From positions 1-64,000 of the forward strand of contig NZ_JBDIML010000009.1 of the NCBI RefSeq assembly GCF_039614845.1: DNA of 64,000 bases, written 5' to 3'. Of this stretch, positions 19,701 to 26,774 are shown piece by piece. The notes beneath the pieces were generated by a model. It was not told the origin of the DNA, did not search any database, and saw only the letters and a program-made list of their open reading frames with translations. This DNA is from Ornithinibacillus xuwenensis (GTDB taxonomy: Bacteria; Bacillota; Bacilli; Bacillales; Amphibacillaceae). The stretch's first letter is position 1. Every line of letters starts with the position of its first letter. Position numbers and translations under genes: made by a program.

Positions 19701-20176
19701 TAAACATCGATAATTCGACGATTAAAATCATTTAATATATTACTTACGGTTTTCTCTGCTTCAGCCTCAATTTGTTCATCATCTGAAGCATTTATTTTAT
19801 AATCAAGTACTACTTGTTCTGGTGTTTCGGAATCAATCGATACGGATTTTTCGGAGAAATCATTCGGAATAACAATCATCATGTCGTAAACATTTCCGCT
19901 TAAGCCACTTTCTGCAACACCACGGCTTACAACAAACCAATTGTGCTCCTCATTATTATTCAGGCTCCTAACGAAAGCATCACCAAACGCTAGCTGTTCA
20001 TTACCAAACTCAGCACCCTCATCCTCATTAACCAAGGCAATATTCATCTTTAGCATATCGCTTGATTGTTCTGCTCTAGTTTCATCCTCTTGCTTTAATA
20101 CAAGATAGGATAATCCACTAGCTAATAATAAGCTTAAAACTAAAAATAATAGCCATTGTTTATTTAAGTTCTTCAT
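16742..20176 (-). CDS. esaA: EsaA/YueB, large type VII secretion surface component
   Basis: A 1144-residue protein with one N-terminal membrane helix (LLFLVLSLLLASGLSYLVL) and about five helices in the last ~230 residues, the YhgE/Pip-like plan. Between them is a ~850-residue extracellular helical stalk. EsaA dimers project through the wall; the B. subtilis homologue YueB is the SPP1 phage receptor. A low-complexity insert at ~590-650 (DPEPDPEPTPDPEP and acidic Ser/Thr/Asn stretches) interrupts the stalk and is encoded by a GGATCC/GGTTCT-type hexamer-like repeat near 18236-18282. Ribosome site TAGGAGTGAG. The length is slightly above that of known homologues. Confidence 0.95.
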   Translation of the reverse strand: MKNLNKQWLLFLVLSLLLASGLSYLVLKQEDETRAEQSSDMLKMNIALVNEDEGAEFGNEQLAFGDAFVRSLNNNEEHNWFVVSRGVAESGLSGNVYDMMIVIPNDFSEKSVSIDSETPEQVVLDYKINASDDEQIEAEAEKTVSNILNDFNRRIIDVYFASIIGNLQDAQDSIGEIINQQTQYTNMFNHNVNGPLSGYTNQFEILKGYSLSSRETFSGFEDTLQLIENQLIDNIDTGQRYLTDIDEFSTLKETNYVSLLNYGEALTQFDGALKHDDVDQQLNQLQATNNFINQQLQQQDIEQPNNLAFDSMKLRDYFLDANEKVRQIEGTLTETLESDLVSNIEERLREIFADAFHNQNMNLNTLFEAPDQQAHQQIQEKIETLPSLVETDIQNAGLSGEQVLELGNVIAVTNKYLQEFNYTPSPKDNSGMLKYQIQAIKNHLASTGVTMADTVELPKNEKEGQIFRLDIPAAYDLNRLTLTMPNQEEADYTDVYKENGEVSLPANEQGIFTVSVTLLLKDAASDIDVFQPATWNWEMEQRDVTNVDTPEDVASLIYQASLVASVSTESGNSTDVNESNPIEGTQTTEEPASTEPIIDENVSGSTTPEEEPVEVINNNEANNGGEVAPVEGTDPEPDPEPTPDPEPVKVEVINNFIRHKVMSPVYDSSTELLINAATNTVSNYNQLLSLYEMYFGLDMDSAGLKGRLNSNPLADLATESSLYYLFNVKEIEDLITDYVVSNVKGGITEEIRTPIEDLQQQIISYREFAEVAEKNSNALVAKVLKTSEQAVLLNDSLQETLQDVAEWRQSSLNLLDKQSEVQANADNEQLELVSLGSELQPILSATQSLVEQTRGNLDSAETVYQAFEMVDTQADAIEQSGEDLVQTANQLSVEMTDKLVEDQAFADNFTNVLANSRIGERQNENLYEFLSHPVQTSNEGIITKSETYSPYFLVLTCFIVVLFTAYVISTIQQKRVEQDQFSAEKSVINKNLPITIITACIGIVEGIIIGLMSSYFLQIVAGSMIIWTLFLSAVMVVMLLIATYLLRQLKMVGMFLLLIVLSLYLFSSNAIGTGIEAINKLKAFSPLQYVDTLLQQIIQGNPNYALATLFLLGLLIVGILANLFVIHRNQSKGELEDESTAKAS

Positions 20177-20374
20177 TATTTCTCACTCCTACTACATCCA
20201 TTAATAAAAGTCAAAAAGTACAACGAAATAGTAGAAGATACCATAAAGTAAAAAGCATTGTTAGGTAGGTATCAGTTACTCGTGGAATGAATATCACTAT
20301 CGGTATCATACGTTTCGCGGCTTCTTGAGCACCCTGTTTTATCACTTGGTAGAATTATGTATAGTCAATGTATA

Positions 20375-20406
20375 ATGAGCTACACAACTTTAGTCGTGCA
20401 GCTCAT
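20375..20406 (-). terminator. Intercistronic hairpin between esxA and esaA
   Basis: A strong inverted repeat (ATGAGCTGCAC / GTGTAGCTCAT with one G-T pair, loop of ~10) in the 310-base gap after esxA. It is not followed by a T tract, so it more likely protects the esxA 3' end or causes partial termination, allowing far more EsxA than downstream proteins. The remaining gap (20177-20374, 20407-20486) has no gene I can support. Confidence 0.5.
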
Positions 20407-20486
20407 AGGTTCTTTCTTGTATCATAGTTTATGCCTTTATGAACTAGGCAATAAACTCATCGACGACTTTCTTGAAATTACAACGA

Positions 20487-20783
20487 TTATCGTAATCCAA
20501 AGTTTTGTGATAAAGCTTGATCTTGTTGAGCAACAGCCTCAGCAGTTTTGGTCAATTGCATCTCAATATCTTGCATTAAGCGGGAGAAGTCTTGTACTTT
20601 TGGTGATAATTCTCTAAATTGATCATCAAAACGTTCAAACGCACGACCTTCCCACTCCCCTCTTAATTCTTCCTGTAAGTTTGAAAGATCTCTTAGGATT
20701 TGATCAATTTGCTGAGCACTTTGACCATAACGCTTCGCTTTGTCTTGTAATTGATCTGGTGACATCCGGATTTGACCTGACAT
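20487..20783 (-). CDS. esxA: EsxA/YukE, WXG100 type VII secretion substrate
   Basis: A 98-residue WXG100 protein: first helix RMSPDQLQDKAKRYGQSAQQ, turn with EWEGRAFERF (W-x-G at ~43-45), second helix and a C-terminal tail. It is the principal T7SSb substrate and a functional part of the machine. First gene of the locus, with AAAGGGAGATGG upstream. The 609 bases upstream (20784-21392), shared with the divergent proline dehydrogenase gene, hold only the hairpin at 21082-21119 and a promoter for the latter that I can support. Confidence 0.95.
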   Translation of the reverse strand: MSGQIRMSPDQLQDKAKRYGQSAQQIDQILRDLSNLQEELRGEWEGRAFERFDDQFRELSPKVQDFSRLMQDIEMQLTKTAEAVAQQDQALSQNFGLR

Positions 20784-21081
20784 AATATTCCATCTCCCTT
20801 TATAAATATTATTCTATGAGGTTACGCTATAAATGTACTACGTTATGTAATTCATTTAACCTATACAAATAACCTCAATTAAAGACTAAGTATCTTTATT
20901 TATAAAGTCAACGAAGGAATTGGATATTTTAGGAAAATGAATATTTGGAACTATTTACCATTAATAACCACATTATTCCATCTGCGAAATTAGGTAAAAA
21001 TATCCATTACCTTTTGCCTGTCATTCTACAAACTTGTCAATATTTGTCGACGGACAATTCTTATGACTAGCTATACATAAC

Positions 21082-21119
21082 AAAAATAGTTCCAATCACC
21101 TGTGATTAGAACTATTTTT
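21082..21119. terminator. Orphan bidirectional hairpin in the esxA/putM spacer
   Basis: Near-perfect inverted repeat AAAAATAGTTC / GAACTATTTTT with CAATCA / TGATTA inner arms and a CCTG loop. A tracts on one side and T tracts on the other make it terminator-like, yet no gene ends here. It may insulate the two divergent units or be a relic of a lost gene. A half copy (GGAACTATTT) lies at 20948-20957. Confidence 0.5.
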
Positions 21120-21331
21120 CGATATTATTTACAAAAAAAGCATTAGCAGTTTAAATCAACTTTCTTCTAAGTAGACTATCCAATTCGCTTGCACATTGCG
21201 CCTGTAAATGTGTATATTATGCCACTTTATACTGATATAAATTAGTTACTTTCCTGTTAAAATTACAATGAATGAAGAAATAACCCATAATTTGCTAAAA
21301 TAGTAAAGAATATGTCGGGATACTTCAAGAA

Positions 21332-21361
21332 GTGACAGGTACCTATACTTTCCGATATAAT
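21332..21361 (+). promoter_or_regulatory. Candidate sigma-A promoter of the proline dehydrogenase gene
   Basis: GTGACA (21332-21337), an 18-base spacer and a perfect TATAAT (21356-21361), 31 bases before the start codon. The -35 box differs from consensus at two positions. Confidence 0.5.
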
Positions 21362-21392
21362 AAAAGAAAAAAGCAAAAAGAGGGTATGCATA

Positions 21393-22370
21393 ATGGTATT
21401 GAAAGATTTCTTCATGGGAATGTCTCAAAATCAATTTTTAAATAATGCTGCAAAAAAATACGGTTTAAAAATGGGTGCTCAATCCGTCGTTGCTGGTACA
21501 AATATTGATGAGATGATCCAAAGTGTGAAAGAACTAAACATCCATGGTATTTCTGCAACAATTGATAATTTAGGAGAGTTTGTCCTAGAGGAAGAAGAGG
21601 CAATAAAAGCAAAGAATCAAATTCTTGAAGTAATCGAAGCAATTCATGCCAACGAGGTAGATGCACATATTTCATTAAAGCCTACACAGCTTGGGCTTGA
21701 TATTGACTATGAGTTTTGTAAACAGAACTTAAAAGAAATCGTTTCCAAAGCTAGCGAATATGCTATATTTATTAACTTCGATATGGAAGATTATGGGCAC
21801 TTGAAGCCATCCTTTACATTAATTGATGAGCTTTCAACCGAATTCGATAATATTGGAACCGTTATTCAAGCTTATTTTTATGAATCTGTTAAAAACATTG
21901 AGAAGTATAAGGATTACCGCCTACGTATTGTTAAGGGTGCGTATAAAGAACCAGAAACTGTAGCTTATCAGGATAAAAAAGATATCGACCAAAACTTCTT
22001 AAAGCTAATCGAATATCATTTGCTAAGTGGTAAATTCACTTCTATTGCAACTCATGATCATCATATTATTAATCATGTGAAGCAATTTGTAGAGGAGAAT
22101 AATATTCCATTAGACAAATTTGAATTTCAAATGCTATATGGTTTCCGTAAAGAAATGCAGTTAGAATTAGCAAAAGAAGGTTATAACTTCTGCACATACG
22201 TTCCTTTCGGTGATGATTGGTATGGCTACTATATGAGACGCCTAGCAGAGCGTCCACAAAATATTAAATTAGTCGTTAAACAAGTCTTCAATAAGAAAAC
22301 AAATACTGTACTCGGTGTTGCAGCAGGAGCATTCTTACTTGGTAGATTAACAAAGAAAAGAAAGAAATAA
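21393..22370 (+). CDS. Proline dehydrogenase (FAD-dependent)
   Basis: Oxidises L-proline to 1-pyrroline-5-carboxylate, passing electrons to the membrane quinone pool. The 325 residues form the PRODH beta/alpha barrel with the conserved blocks VDAHISLKPTQLGLDID, YRLRIVKGAYKEP, FTSIATHDHHII, FQMLYGFRKEMQ and YVPFGDDWYGYYMRRLAERP; the last holds the substrate-binding YYxRRLxER motif. It is slightly longer than B. subtilis PutB/FadM because of a C-terminal tail with a small hydrophobic patch (VLGVAAGAFLLGRL) followed by lysines, perhaps for membrane contact. The P5C dehydrogenase partner is not in the window. Monocistronic, with a terminator at 22382-22410. Confidence 0.95.
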   Translation: MVLKDFFMGMSQNQFLNNAAKKYGLKMGAQSVVAGTNIDEMIQSVKELNIHGISATIDNLGEFVLEEEEAIKAKNQILEVIEAIHANEVDAHISLKPTQLGLDIDYEFCKQNLKEIVSKASEYAIFINFDMEDYGHLKPSFTLIDELSTEFDNIGTVIQAYFYESVKNIEKYKDYRLRIVKGAYKEPETVAYQDKKDIDQNFLKLIEYHLLSGKFTSIATHDHHIINHVKQFVEENNIPLDKFEFQMLYGFRKEMQLELAKEGYNFCTYVPFGDDWYGYYMRRLAERPQNIKLVVKQVFNKKTNTVLGVAAGAFLLGRLTKKRKK

Positions 22371-22381
22371 TAGCTTAGTTG

Positions 22382-22410
22382 AAAAAAGATGCGGAGGTCG
22401 CATCTTTTTT
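22382..22410. terminator. Bidirectional rho-independent terminator
   Basis: GATGCG / CGCATC stem with A6 before and T8 after it; it serves the convergent proline dehydrogenase and signal peptidase genes. Confidence 0.85.
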
Positions 22411-22424
22411 TGTTAGAATTCTGT

Positions 22425-22967
22425 CTACTTAATCGTTGTAAAAGGAAGGATTGAAAACACTGCCTCTCCCTGTATTTTTTCCTTTGCAATTGGACCTACC
22501 TTATTACTTCTACTATCCAGGCTCTCTCCTGGATTCCGATTATCCCCGATAACAAAGTAGGCATCATTCGGTACCACCACTTCCTTCATGTCCTGCGCAA
22601 TTCCAGTAATATAATCTTCTTCCATCGCTTCCCCATTCACAAATACCACGCCATTTTCAATCGCGATAGTATCATTCGGTAATCCAATGACTCGTTTAAT
22701 GACATGAAACCCTTGATCGTCTCGGTATACAATGATGTCATCACGTTCAATTGTGTAAAGCATATTACTGGTCAGAATAAAATCGCCGTCCTCTAAGGTT
22801 GGATTCATGGAACTGCCACTGATAACCGTAAAGCCGATGACATATTTGACGAACAAAATGATACCTACAAGAATTGCTATGTACATTACCCAGCTTACGA
22901 TACTCGATTTTTCCGTATCATCTTTTTCAACTTTCATGTTCTTTTCCAATAGTGTATCAGTTTGCAT
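22425..22967 (-). CDS. Signal peptidase I (P-type)
   Basis: Membrane-anchored serine protease that removes signal peptides. About 180 residues: one N-terminal membrane helix (VMYIAILVGIILFVKYVIGF), catalytic serine in SGSSMNPTL, catalytic lysine in VIKRVIGLPND, box D YFVIGDNR and box E LDSRSNKVG. The lysine makes it the bacterial P-type, not the SipW/ER type. The frame is open to 23006, but the ATG at 22967 has CAGGG at good spacing and only an 11-base overlap with the preceding gene. It is the last gene of an operon encoding three secreted helical proteins, so it may be dedicated to them. Confidence 0.92.
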   Translation of the reverse strand: MQTDTLLEKNMKVEKDDTEKSSIVSWVMYIAILVGIILFVKYVIGFTVISGSSMNPTLEDGDFILTSNMLYTIERDDIIVYRDDQGFHVIKRVIGLPNDTIAIENGVVFVNGEAMEEDYITGIAQDMKEVVVPNDAYFVIGDNRNPGESLDSRSNKVGPIAKEKIQGEAVFSILPFTTIK

Positions 22968-23436
22968 CTGCATCACCCTGTTCGTTTTGGTTAGAGCTGC
23001 CCTCACCTGAATTAGCAGAATTATCGTTTACAACAGCACTCATCTCGGTCTTGGCTTCATCCAAAATTTGATTTAATTTCTGTAGCATAGCTTGACCGGA
23101 TTTCGTTTCAATATCAATGCTTTGAATTAATGTGTCCGTGTAGTTTTCTAATTCTGTTATTCGATTGGTCTTCTCTCGCTCTACGAATTGATTAAATTGT
23201 TTCTCCGCATTCTGTATGGCTGCTTGCAATTCCTCTTTTAAACGAGTCGTTTGCTTCGCTTGTTCTTGTGTAATGGCTTTATCAATTTCTTCGATGGATT
23301 CTTCTGTTTTGTTATGCAACCAATTCGAAATCATTCCAGCTATATCTTGATCTGCAAAGGCTACTTTAACCCCGCTACCGATAATCAACAGGACAAGTAT
23401 AAATCCGATTAGCTTTTTAGATAGCTTTATACGCAT
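22957..23436 (-). CDS. Secreted coiled-coil protein (third of a related trio)
   Basis: A 159-residue protein of unknown function. The N-terminal signal peptide is IGFILVLLIIGSGVKVAFA, with likely cleavage after AFA. The mature part begins with GMISNWLHNKTEESIEEID, then a long charged coiled coil (~45-135) and a disordered Ser/Asn/Gly/Gln-rich tail. The motif after the signal peptide (I-x-x-W, then a charged/hydroxylated patch, then S-I-E-E) is shared with the two upstream proteins. GGAGGG is 7 bases before the ATG. It overlaps the signal peptidase gene. Confidence 0.75.
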   Translation of the reverse strand: MRIKLSKKLIGFILVLLIIGSGVKVAFADQDIAGMISNWLHNKTEESIEEIDKAITQEQAKQTTRLKEELQAAIQNAEKQFNQFVEREKTNRITELENYTDTLIQSIDIETKSGQAMLQKLNQILDEAKTEMSAVVNDNSANSGEGSSNQNEQGDADAN

Positions 23437-23462
23437 ATATTATCCCTCCTACAAATACTCAA

Positions 23463-23485
23463 AGGGTCCCTCATCAAGAGACCCT
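23463..23485 (-). other. Intercistronic hairpin in the secreted coiled-coil operon
   Basis: AGGGTC / GACCCT stem in the 112-base gap between the second and third secreted-protein genes. There is no T tract, so it is more likely an mRNA end-protector or attenuator than a true terminator. Confidence 0.35.
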
Positions 23486-23548
23486 AATTGTATACATGAA
23501 ACGAAAATAATCACCTACTTGAATACCTTCGTTTGCTACTGCTACTAT

Positions 23549-24331
23549 TTACTCCGTAATACCGTCTACAACACTGTCTAGAGCAGCTTTTGCTTCATCT
23601 TCTAATTCTTGTGCCTTAGCAACAATGATTTCTTTTTGTTCATCCACTAAGGTTTGTAGTAAAGCAGTTACCTGTTTACGTAAATCTTCAATTGCCCAGT
23701 CCACCTGATTTTTTAAATTATCAATTGTAATTATTTCTTGATTATCTAACTCAGCACCTAGTTGCTCTTGTGCCTGACGAATTGCCTCTTCTAAATCGGC
23801 AACTGCTTCATCTCTCGCCGTATGGATATCCGTCGTCATTTCATCCACAGCAGCTTGTCCAACTTCACCAGTAAATGCTGTTAGATCATTTGTCGCATAA
23901 TCGAGTCCTTGAGCGGATAAATCTTGTATTTCAAAATATCCATCAAGAAATACACCATAAAATTCCTCACCGATGGTAGCTAGAATCGCTTGTTTTTCCG
24001 CATCAAGTGATTCTAGATGGCTTAATTTAGCGTTCATAATTTCCTCTAATGATTGGCCAGTTTCAAGCTCTCTTGATAAATCAATATCAACCTGAACTTC
24101 TTCCTTTAATGCCTCATATTCTGCAGTTAATTCTGGAATTTTGCTCTCGCCATAAGCACTTACTTCATCTTCAATTGTTTGAACTGACTGGTCAAACATA
24201 CCTTGATACCACTCTCGAATCTTCTCACCAGCATCTGTGTTTGCAAACGCAACGCCTGTACTTGTAAAGACCCCTACAACGATAACTCCTGTAATCACTT
24301 TTTTCTTCATTGACCCTTTAAATAATTTCAA
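23549..24331 (-). CDS. Secreted coiled-coil protein (second and largest of the trio)
   Basis: About 260 residues, function unknown. The signal peptide is KKKVITGVIVVGVFTSTGVAFA with cleavage likely after AFA. The mature protein starts AGEKIREWYQGMFDQSVQTI and is then almost entirely acidic alpha helix, including a repeated pattern of glutamate/alanine/glutamine heptads (DEAVADLEEAIRQAQEQLGA; WAIEDLRKQVTALLQTLVD). There is no wall anchor or membrane helix. The open frame begins with ATG at 24352; I prefer TTG at 24331 because AGAGGAG lies 8 bases before it. An internal ATG at 24310 would also keep the signal peptide. Confidence 0.75.
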   Translation of the reverse strand: MKLFKGSMKKKVITGVIVVGVFTSTGVAFANTDAGEKIREWYQGMFDQSVQTIEDEVSAYGESKIPELTAEYEALKEEVQVDIDLSRELETGQSLEEIMNAKLSHLESLDAEKQAILATIGEEFYGVFLDGYFEIQDLSAQGLDYATNDLTAFTGEVGQAAVDEMTTDIHTARDEAVADLEEAIRQAQEQLGAELDNQEIITIDNLKNQVDWAIEDLRKQVTALLQTLVDEQKEIIVAKAQELEDEAKAALDSVVDGITE

Positions 24332-24344
24332 CTCGCATTCTCCT

Positions 24345-24794
24345 CTATTCATTATTTTTAGTAGCTTCAGTCTCTAATAATTCAAGCAGAAAATCTTCCA
24401 GATCCGCTTCTATTTCTGTCTGTATCTCCGCTTGTTTCTCTTGGGTATACTCGTGAAATAACTGTTCACTAGAAAAGCTTTCCCTTTCACTGGAAAGACT
24501 CGATAAATAATTCCGATTATGCGCTTCTATTTCCTCGACCGTTTCACTAGAAATCGCAAGGTAAATATCGTCCACTTTGTCTTCAATTGTTGAAGAACCG
24601 CCATCCTCTAGGTCATAAAATAATTCATGAACCCCATCCTTTTGAATGTTTAACCATTCTTCCATTGTTGAAATGGCATGTTGAAGCATACCATTGTCTA
24701 GCAAACTATTTTTTGAACTAGCATAAACGTATACTTCTTTCGCCAGCATAAGAAGCAATACTATCATAAGTCCTACCAATACTTTTTTCTTCAC
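24345..24794 (-). CDS. Secreted helical protein (first of the trio)
   Basis: About 149 residues with a signal peptide or anchor (VLVGLMIVLLLMLAKEVYVYA) and an acidic helical mature part. After the signal comes AISTMEEWLNIQKDGVHELF, positioned like the W-containing motif of the two downstream proteins. It is richer in serine, with a central SSLSSERESFSSEQ stretch. The start is a GTG: 24794 (AAAGGATAG ~9 bases upstream) or 24800. Its stop region overlaps the next gene's 5' end, so the operon is tightly packed. The function is unknown; the 440 bases upstream contain only the possible 17-codon frame at 25049-25102. Confidence 0.65.
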   Translation of the reverse strand: MKKKVLVGLMIVLLLMLAKEVYVYASSKNSLLDNGMLQHAISTMEEWLNIQKDGVHELFYDLEDGGSSTIEDKVDDIYLAISSETVEEIEAHNRNYLSSLSSERESFSSEQLFHEYTQEKQAEIQTEIEADLEDFLLELLETEATKNNE

Positions 24795-25048
24795 TATCAC
24801 CTATCCTTTCTACTAGAAAACATGCATCCATATACGTATTCATGACTCGGTGTACCCATATTAACAGAAAAACCCAAATAAAAAATCAGAATAATATACT
24901 ATTTATTTAATAGTCTGATAGTTTTAAAAACCTACTAGAGAAGGAGAAAAAAATGTAGATTTGTGAAATCAATAACTAGGAATGTGAATAATAAAGACAG
25001 ATCATGTAAAAAAAGGTAAAAATAATCCAACTTAATGAGGGGATAGGA

Positions 25049-25102
25049 ATGAAAGTCATGAGCTTACTAGAACTTTACTCGCAGTATGTAATCCCCAGGT
25101 AG
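25049..25102 (+). CDS. Possible 17-residue micro-ORF
   Basis: ATG preceded by a very good GAGGGG(ATAGGA) ribosome site, encoding MKVMSLLELYSQYVIPR and then TAG. It lies alone between the secreted-protein operon and the GNAT gene, in the same direction as the latter. I do not recognise it. It could be a leader peptide, a small regulator or chance. Confidence 0.25.
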   Translation: MKVMSLLELYSQYVIPR

Positions 25103-25240
25103 ACACCATTACTACACGAGTTAATCGTCATAATTTGTCATATTTTAACTACTTCTAGCAGCAGTCAAACAATCTAGTACGTTTTACTAGATTAATGGTA
25201 GAATAATAGGAAAAATTTCTAGTTAAAATGGGGGAATAAG

Positions 25241-25735
25241 ATGAAAATCAGACTGATAAAACCATCTGATGCAAAGGAATTTCTTGATTTATGTAAGCAT
25301 GTTGAAAAATCCGGTTTTATGCTATACGAAGCAGGGGAAAGAACAACAACAGTAGAACAACAGGTGAAAGCCATTGAAGGAATCTTAGCACAGAAAAAAT
25401 CTACTGTGTTCGTTGCCGAAGCAGAGGAGGGGCTTGTAGGATATTTAATGATAATAGGGGGGACTCTAAAGCGAATCCAACATAAAGCCTACCTCGTATT
25501 AGGTGTTGATGAAAACTATCGCGGTCAAGGTGTGGCTACTAGACTATTCCACCAAGCATTTACATGGGCAAAAGAAAAAGAAATCACACGGCTAGAACTT
25601 ACGGTTATGAAGCATAATACAAAAGCCTTTAACCTTTACCGAAAGATGGGGTTTATAATAGAAGGAGAAAAGGTAAACTCGCTCATGATAGAAGGAGAGC
25701 CAGTAAACGAGTATTATCTTTACAAGCTACTATAA
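25241..25735 (+). CDS. GNAT family N-acetyltransferase
   Basis: A 164-residue acetyl-CoA-dependent transferase. The coenzyme A loop is clear: LVLGVDENYRGQGVATRLFH (R-G-x-G-x-A), followed by TRLELTVMKHNTKAFNLYRK and MGF, the normal ending of the fold. It most resembles the RimI/RimJ-like or YhhY-type enzymes that acetylate amino acids or protein N-termini; the substrate cannot be told. Ribosome site GGGGGAA. It stands alone, followed by an intergenic repeat rather than a terminator. Confidence 0.88.
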   Translation: MKIRLIKPSDAKEFLDLCKHVEKSGFMLYEAGERTTTVEQQVKAIEGILAQKKSTVFVAEAEEGLVGYLMIIGGTLKRIQHKAYLVLGVDENYRGQGVATRLFHQAFTWAKEKEITRLELTVMKHNTKAFNLYRKMGFIIEGEKVNSLMIEGEPVNEYYLYKLL

Positions 25736-25795
25736 GGAAGAGGAAGGGACAAAACTAATAGGGAATTCTGAAAAGCCGAACGATAAACTAAACTA

Positions 25796-25967
25796 GATCC
25801 GGAAATATGCGTAGACTCCTGCGGGAGGAAAGGCATCGGTGAGACCCTACAGTGCGTTAGCACGAGGAGGCTCACCAGCCGCCCGCGGCAAGGTAGACAC
25901 TGTGAGGTTGCTCACGAACAGTTGTCGCCCCTGTACTGGAAGTGAAAGCGAAGTATATTTCCGGATC
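25796..25967. repeat. Bacillaceae intergenic repeat with 13-bp terminal inverted repeats
   Basis: A 172-base GC-richer block bounded by perfect 13-base inverted ends GATCCGGAAATAT / ATATTTCCGGATC. The inside contains TAGACTCCTGCGGGAG and GCACGAGGAGGCTCACC, phrases I know from repeated non-coding elements in Bacillus and Oceanobacillus genomes. It is more GC-rich than its surroundings and has internal dyads. The reading frames across it are chance. Apart from it, the gap 25736-26069 shows nothing. Confidence 0.7.
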
Positions 25968-26069
25968 GGGATATATGCACTAGCTATAATTGTTCGTTTT
26001 TTCCTTGCTAAAAATACTTTAGTCCCAGCCCCTTGATTACTTGATAGTCTTTTGATGGTCGTAACAATA

Positions 26070-26774
26070 CTAGTCAACCACAATATACGTTACTTGGATT
26101 GGCCCATGAACACCTACGATTAAATTCATTTCAATATCCGCACTATTAGATGGACCGGTAATAAAACTTACGCAAGACGCTACATCATTCCCCTGTTGAT
26201 TGGCGTCGTGAATCTGTTTTGCAGCTTGCGTCATTCTCTGAACAATCGTTTCTTTTGGGATGATAGCAATATATGTCTTCGGTAATAAACTAATGGATCG
26301 ACCATTATACCTATTATTAAATAATGTGACCGTTCCAGACTCTGCTAGTGTTATATCACTAAAAGTAATACCGACATCAGCACGCTCAGCAAACGTTATA
26401 TTATCCTTTTCTAATTTGGAATCCCATACATGAACTTCTTTCCCTTCTTCCATTAACCTGCTAAATAACACTTGAAGTCCAAATTCCTTATTTCTGGGAT
26501 CATTAGCCGCTACAATGGACTGGCCATTATAACCTTCGATAACTTTCCGTAATACTTGTTCAAGGCTTGCCCTATCTGTTCGCTTAAAGTCTGTATGAAT
26601 TACCTGACATTGCTTTTCCAGTATATCTATTAATTCATCTGACGATAGGTGCTGATAGACATCCCACTGTGGTTGAACACTCCATGTCGGACGCTCTACT
26701 CCTGTTATTCTGCGAGGGCGTCCAAGATTATCTGCTAAATTAGTTAAGAATGTTTCCCGATTTAAAACAGTCAT
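26070..26774 (-). CDS. lutC: LutC, lactate utilisation protein (LUD domain)
   Basis: Third subunit of the L-lactate oxidation complex. 234 residues with one LUD domain: RPTWSVQPQWDVY near the N-terminus, GITFSDITLAESGTVTLF and LLPKTYIAIIPKETIV, ending in FITGPSNSADIEMNLIVGVH, the LutC signature. It has no Fe-S cysteines, as expected. Its ATG overlaps the end of lutB by 4 bases. Last gene of the operon; no clear terminator follows before the intergenic repeat. Confidence 0.95.
   Translation of the reverse strand: MTVLNRETFLTNLADNLGRPRRITGVERPTWSVQPQWDVYQHLSSDELIDILEKQCQVIHTDFKRTDRASLEQVLRKVIEGYNGQSIVAANDPRNKEFGLQVLFSRLMEEGKEVHVWDSKLEKDNITFAERADVGITFSDITLAESGTVTLFNNRYNGRSISLLPKTYIAIIPKETIVQRMTQAAKQIHDANQQGNDVASCVSFITGPSNSADIEMNLIVGVHGPIQVTYIVVD

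Noticed and set aside
22425..22967. SipW-type signal peptidase with a TasA-like operon
   Set aside because: The catalytic lysine motif VIKRVIGLPND and LDSRS box are of the bacterial P-type, and the secreted proteins do not resemble TasA or TapA.
24940..24957. AAGGAG-AAAAAA-ATG-TAG, a start codon followed at once by a stop
   Set aside because: Probably chance in an A-rich region; no product would be made.
25839..26036. Open frames on both strands across the 25.8-kb repeat
   Set aside because: The sequence is a structured intergenic repeat, and the frames have no protein-like composition.
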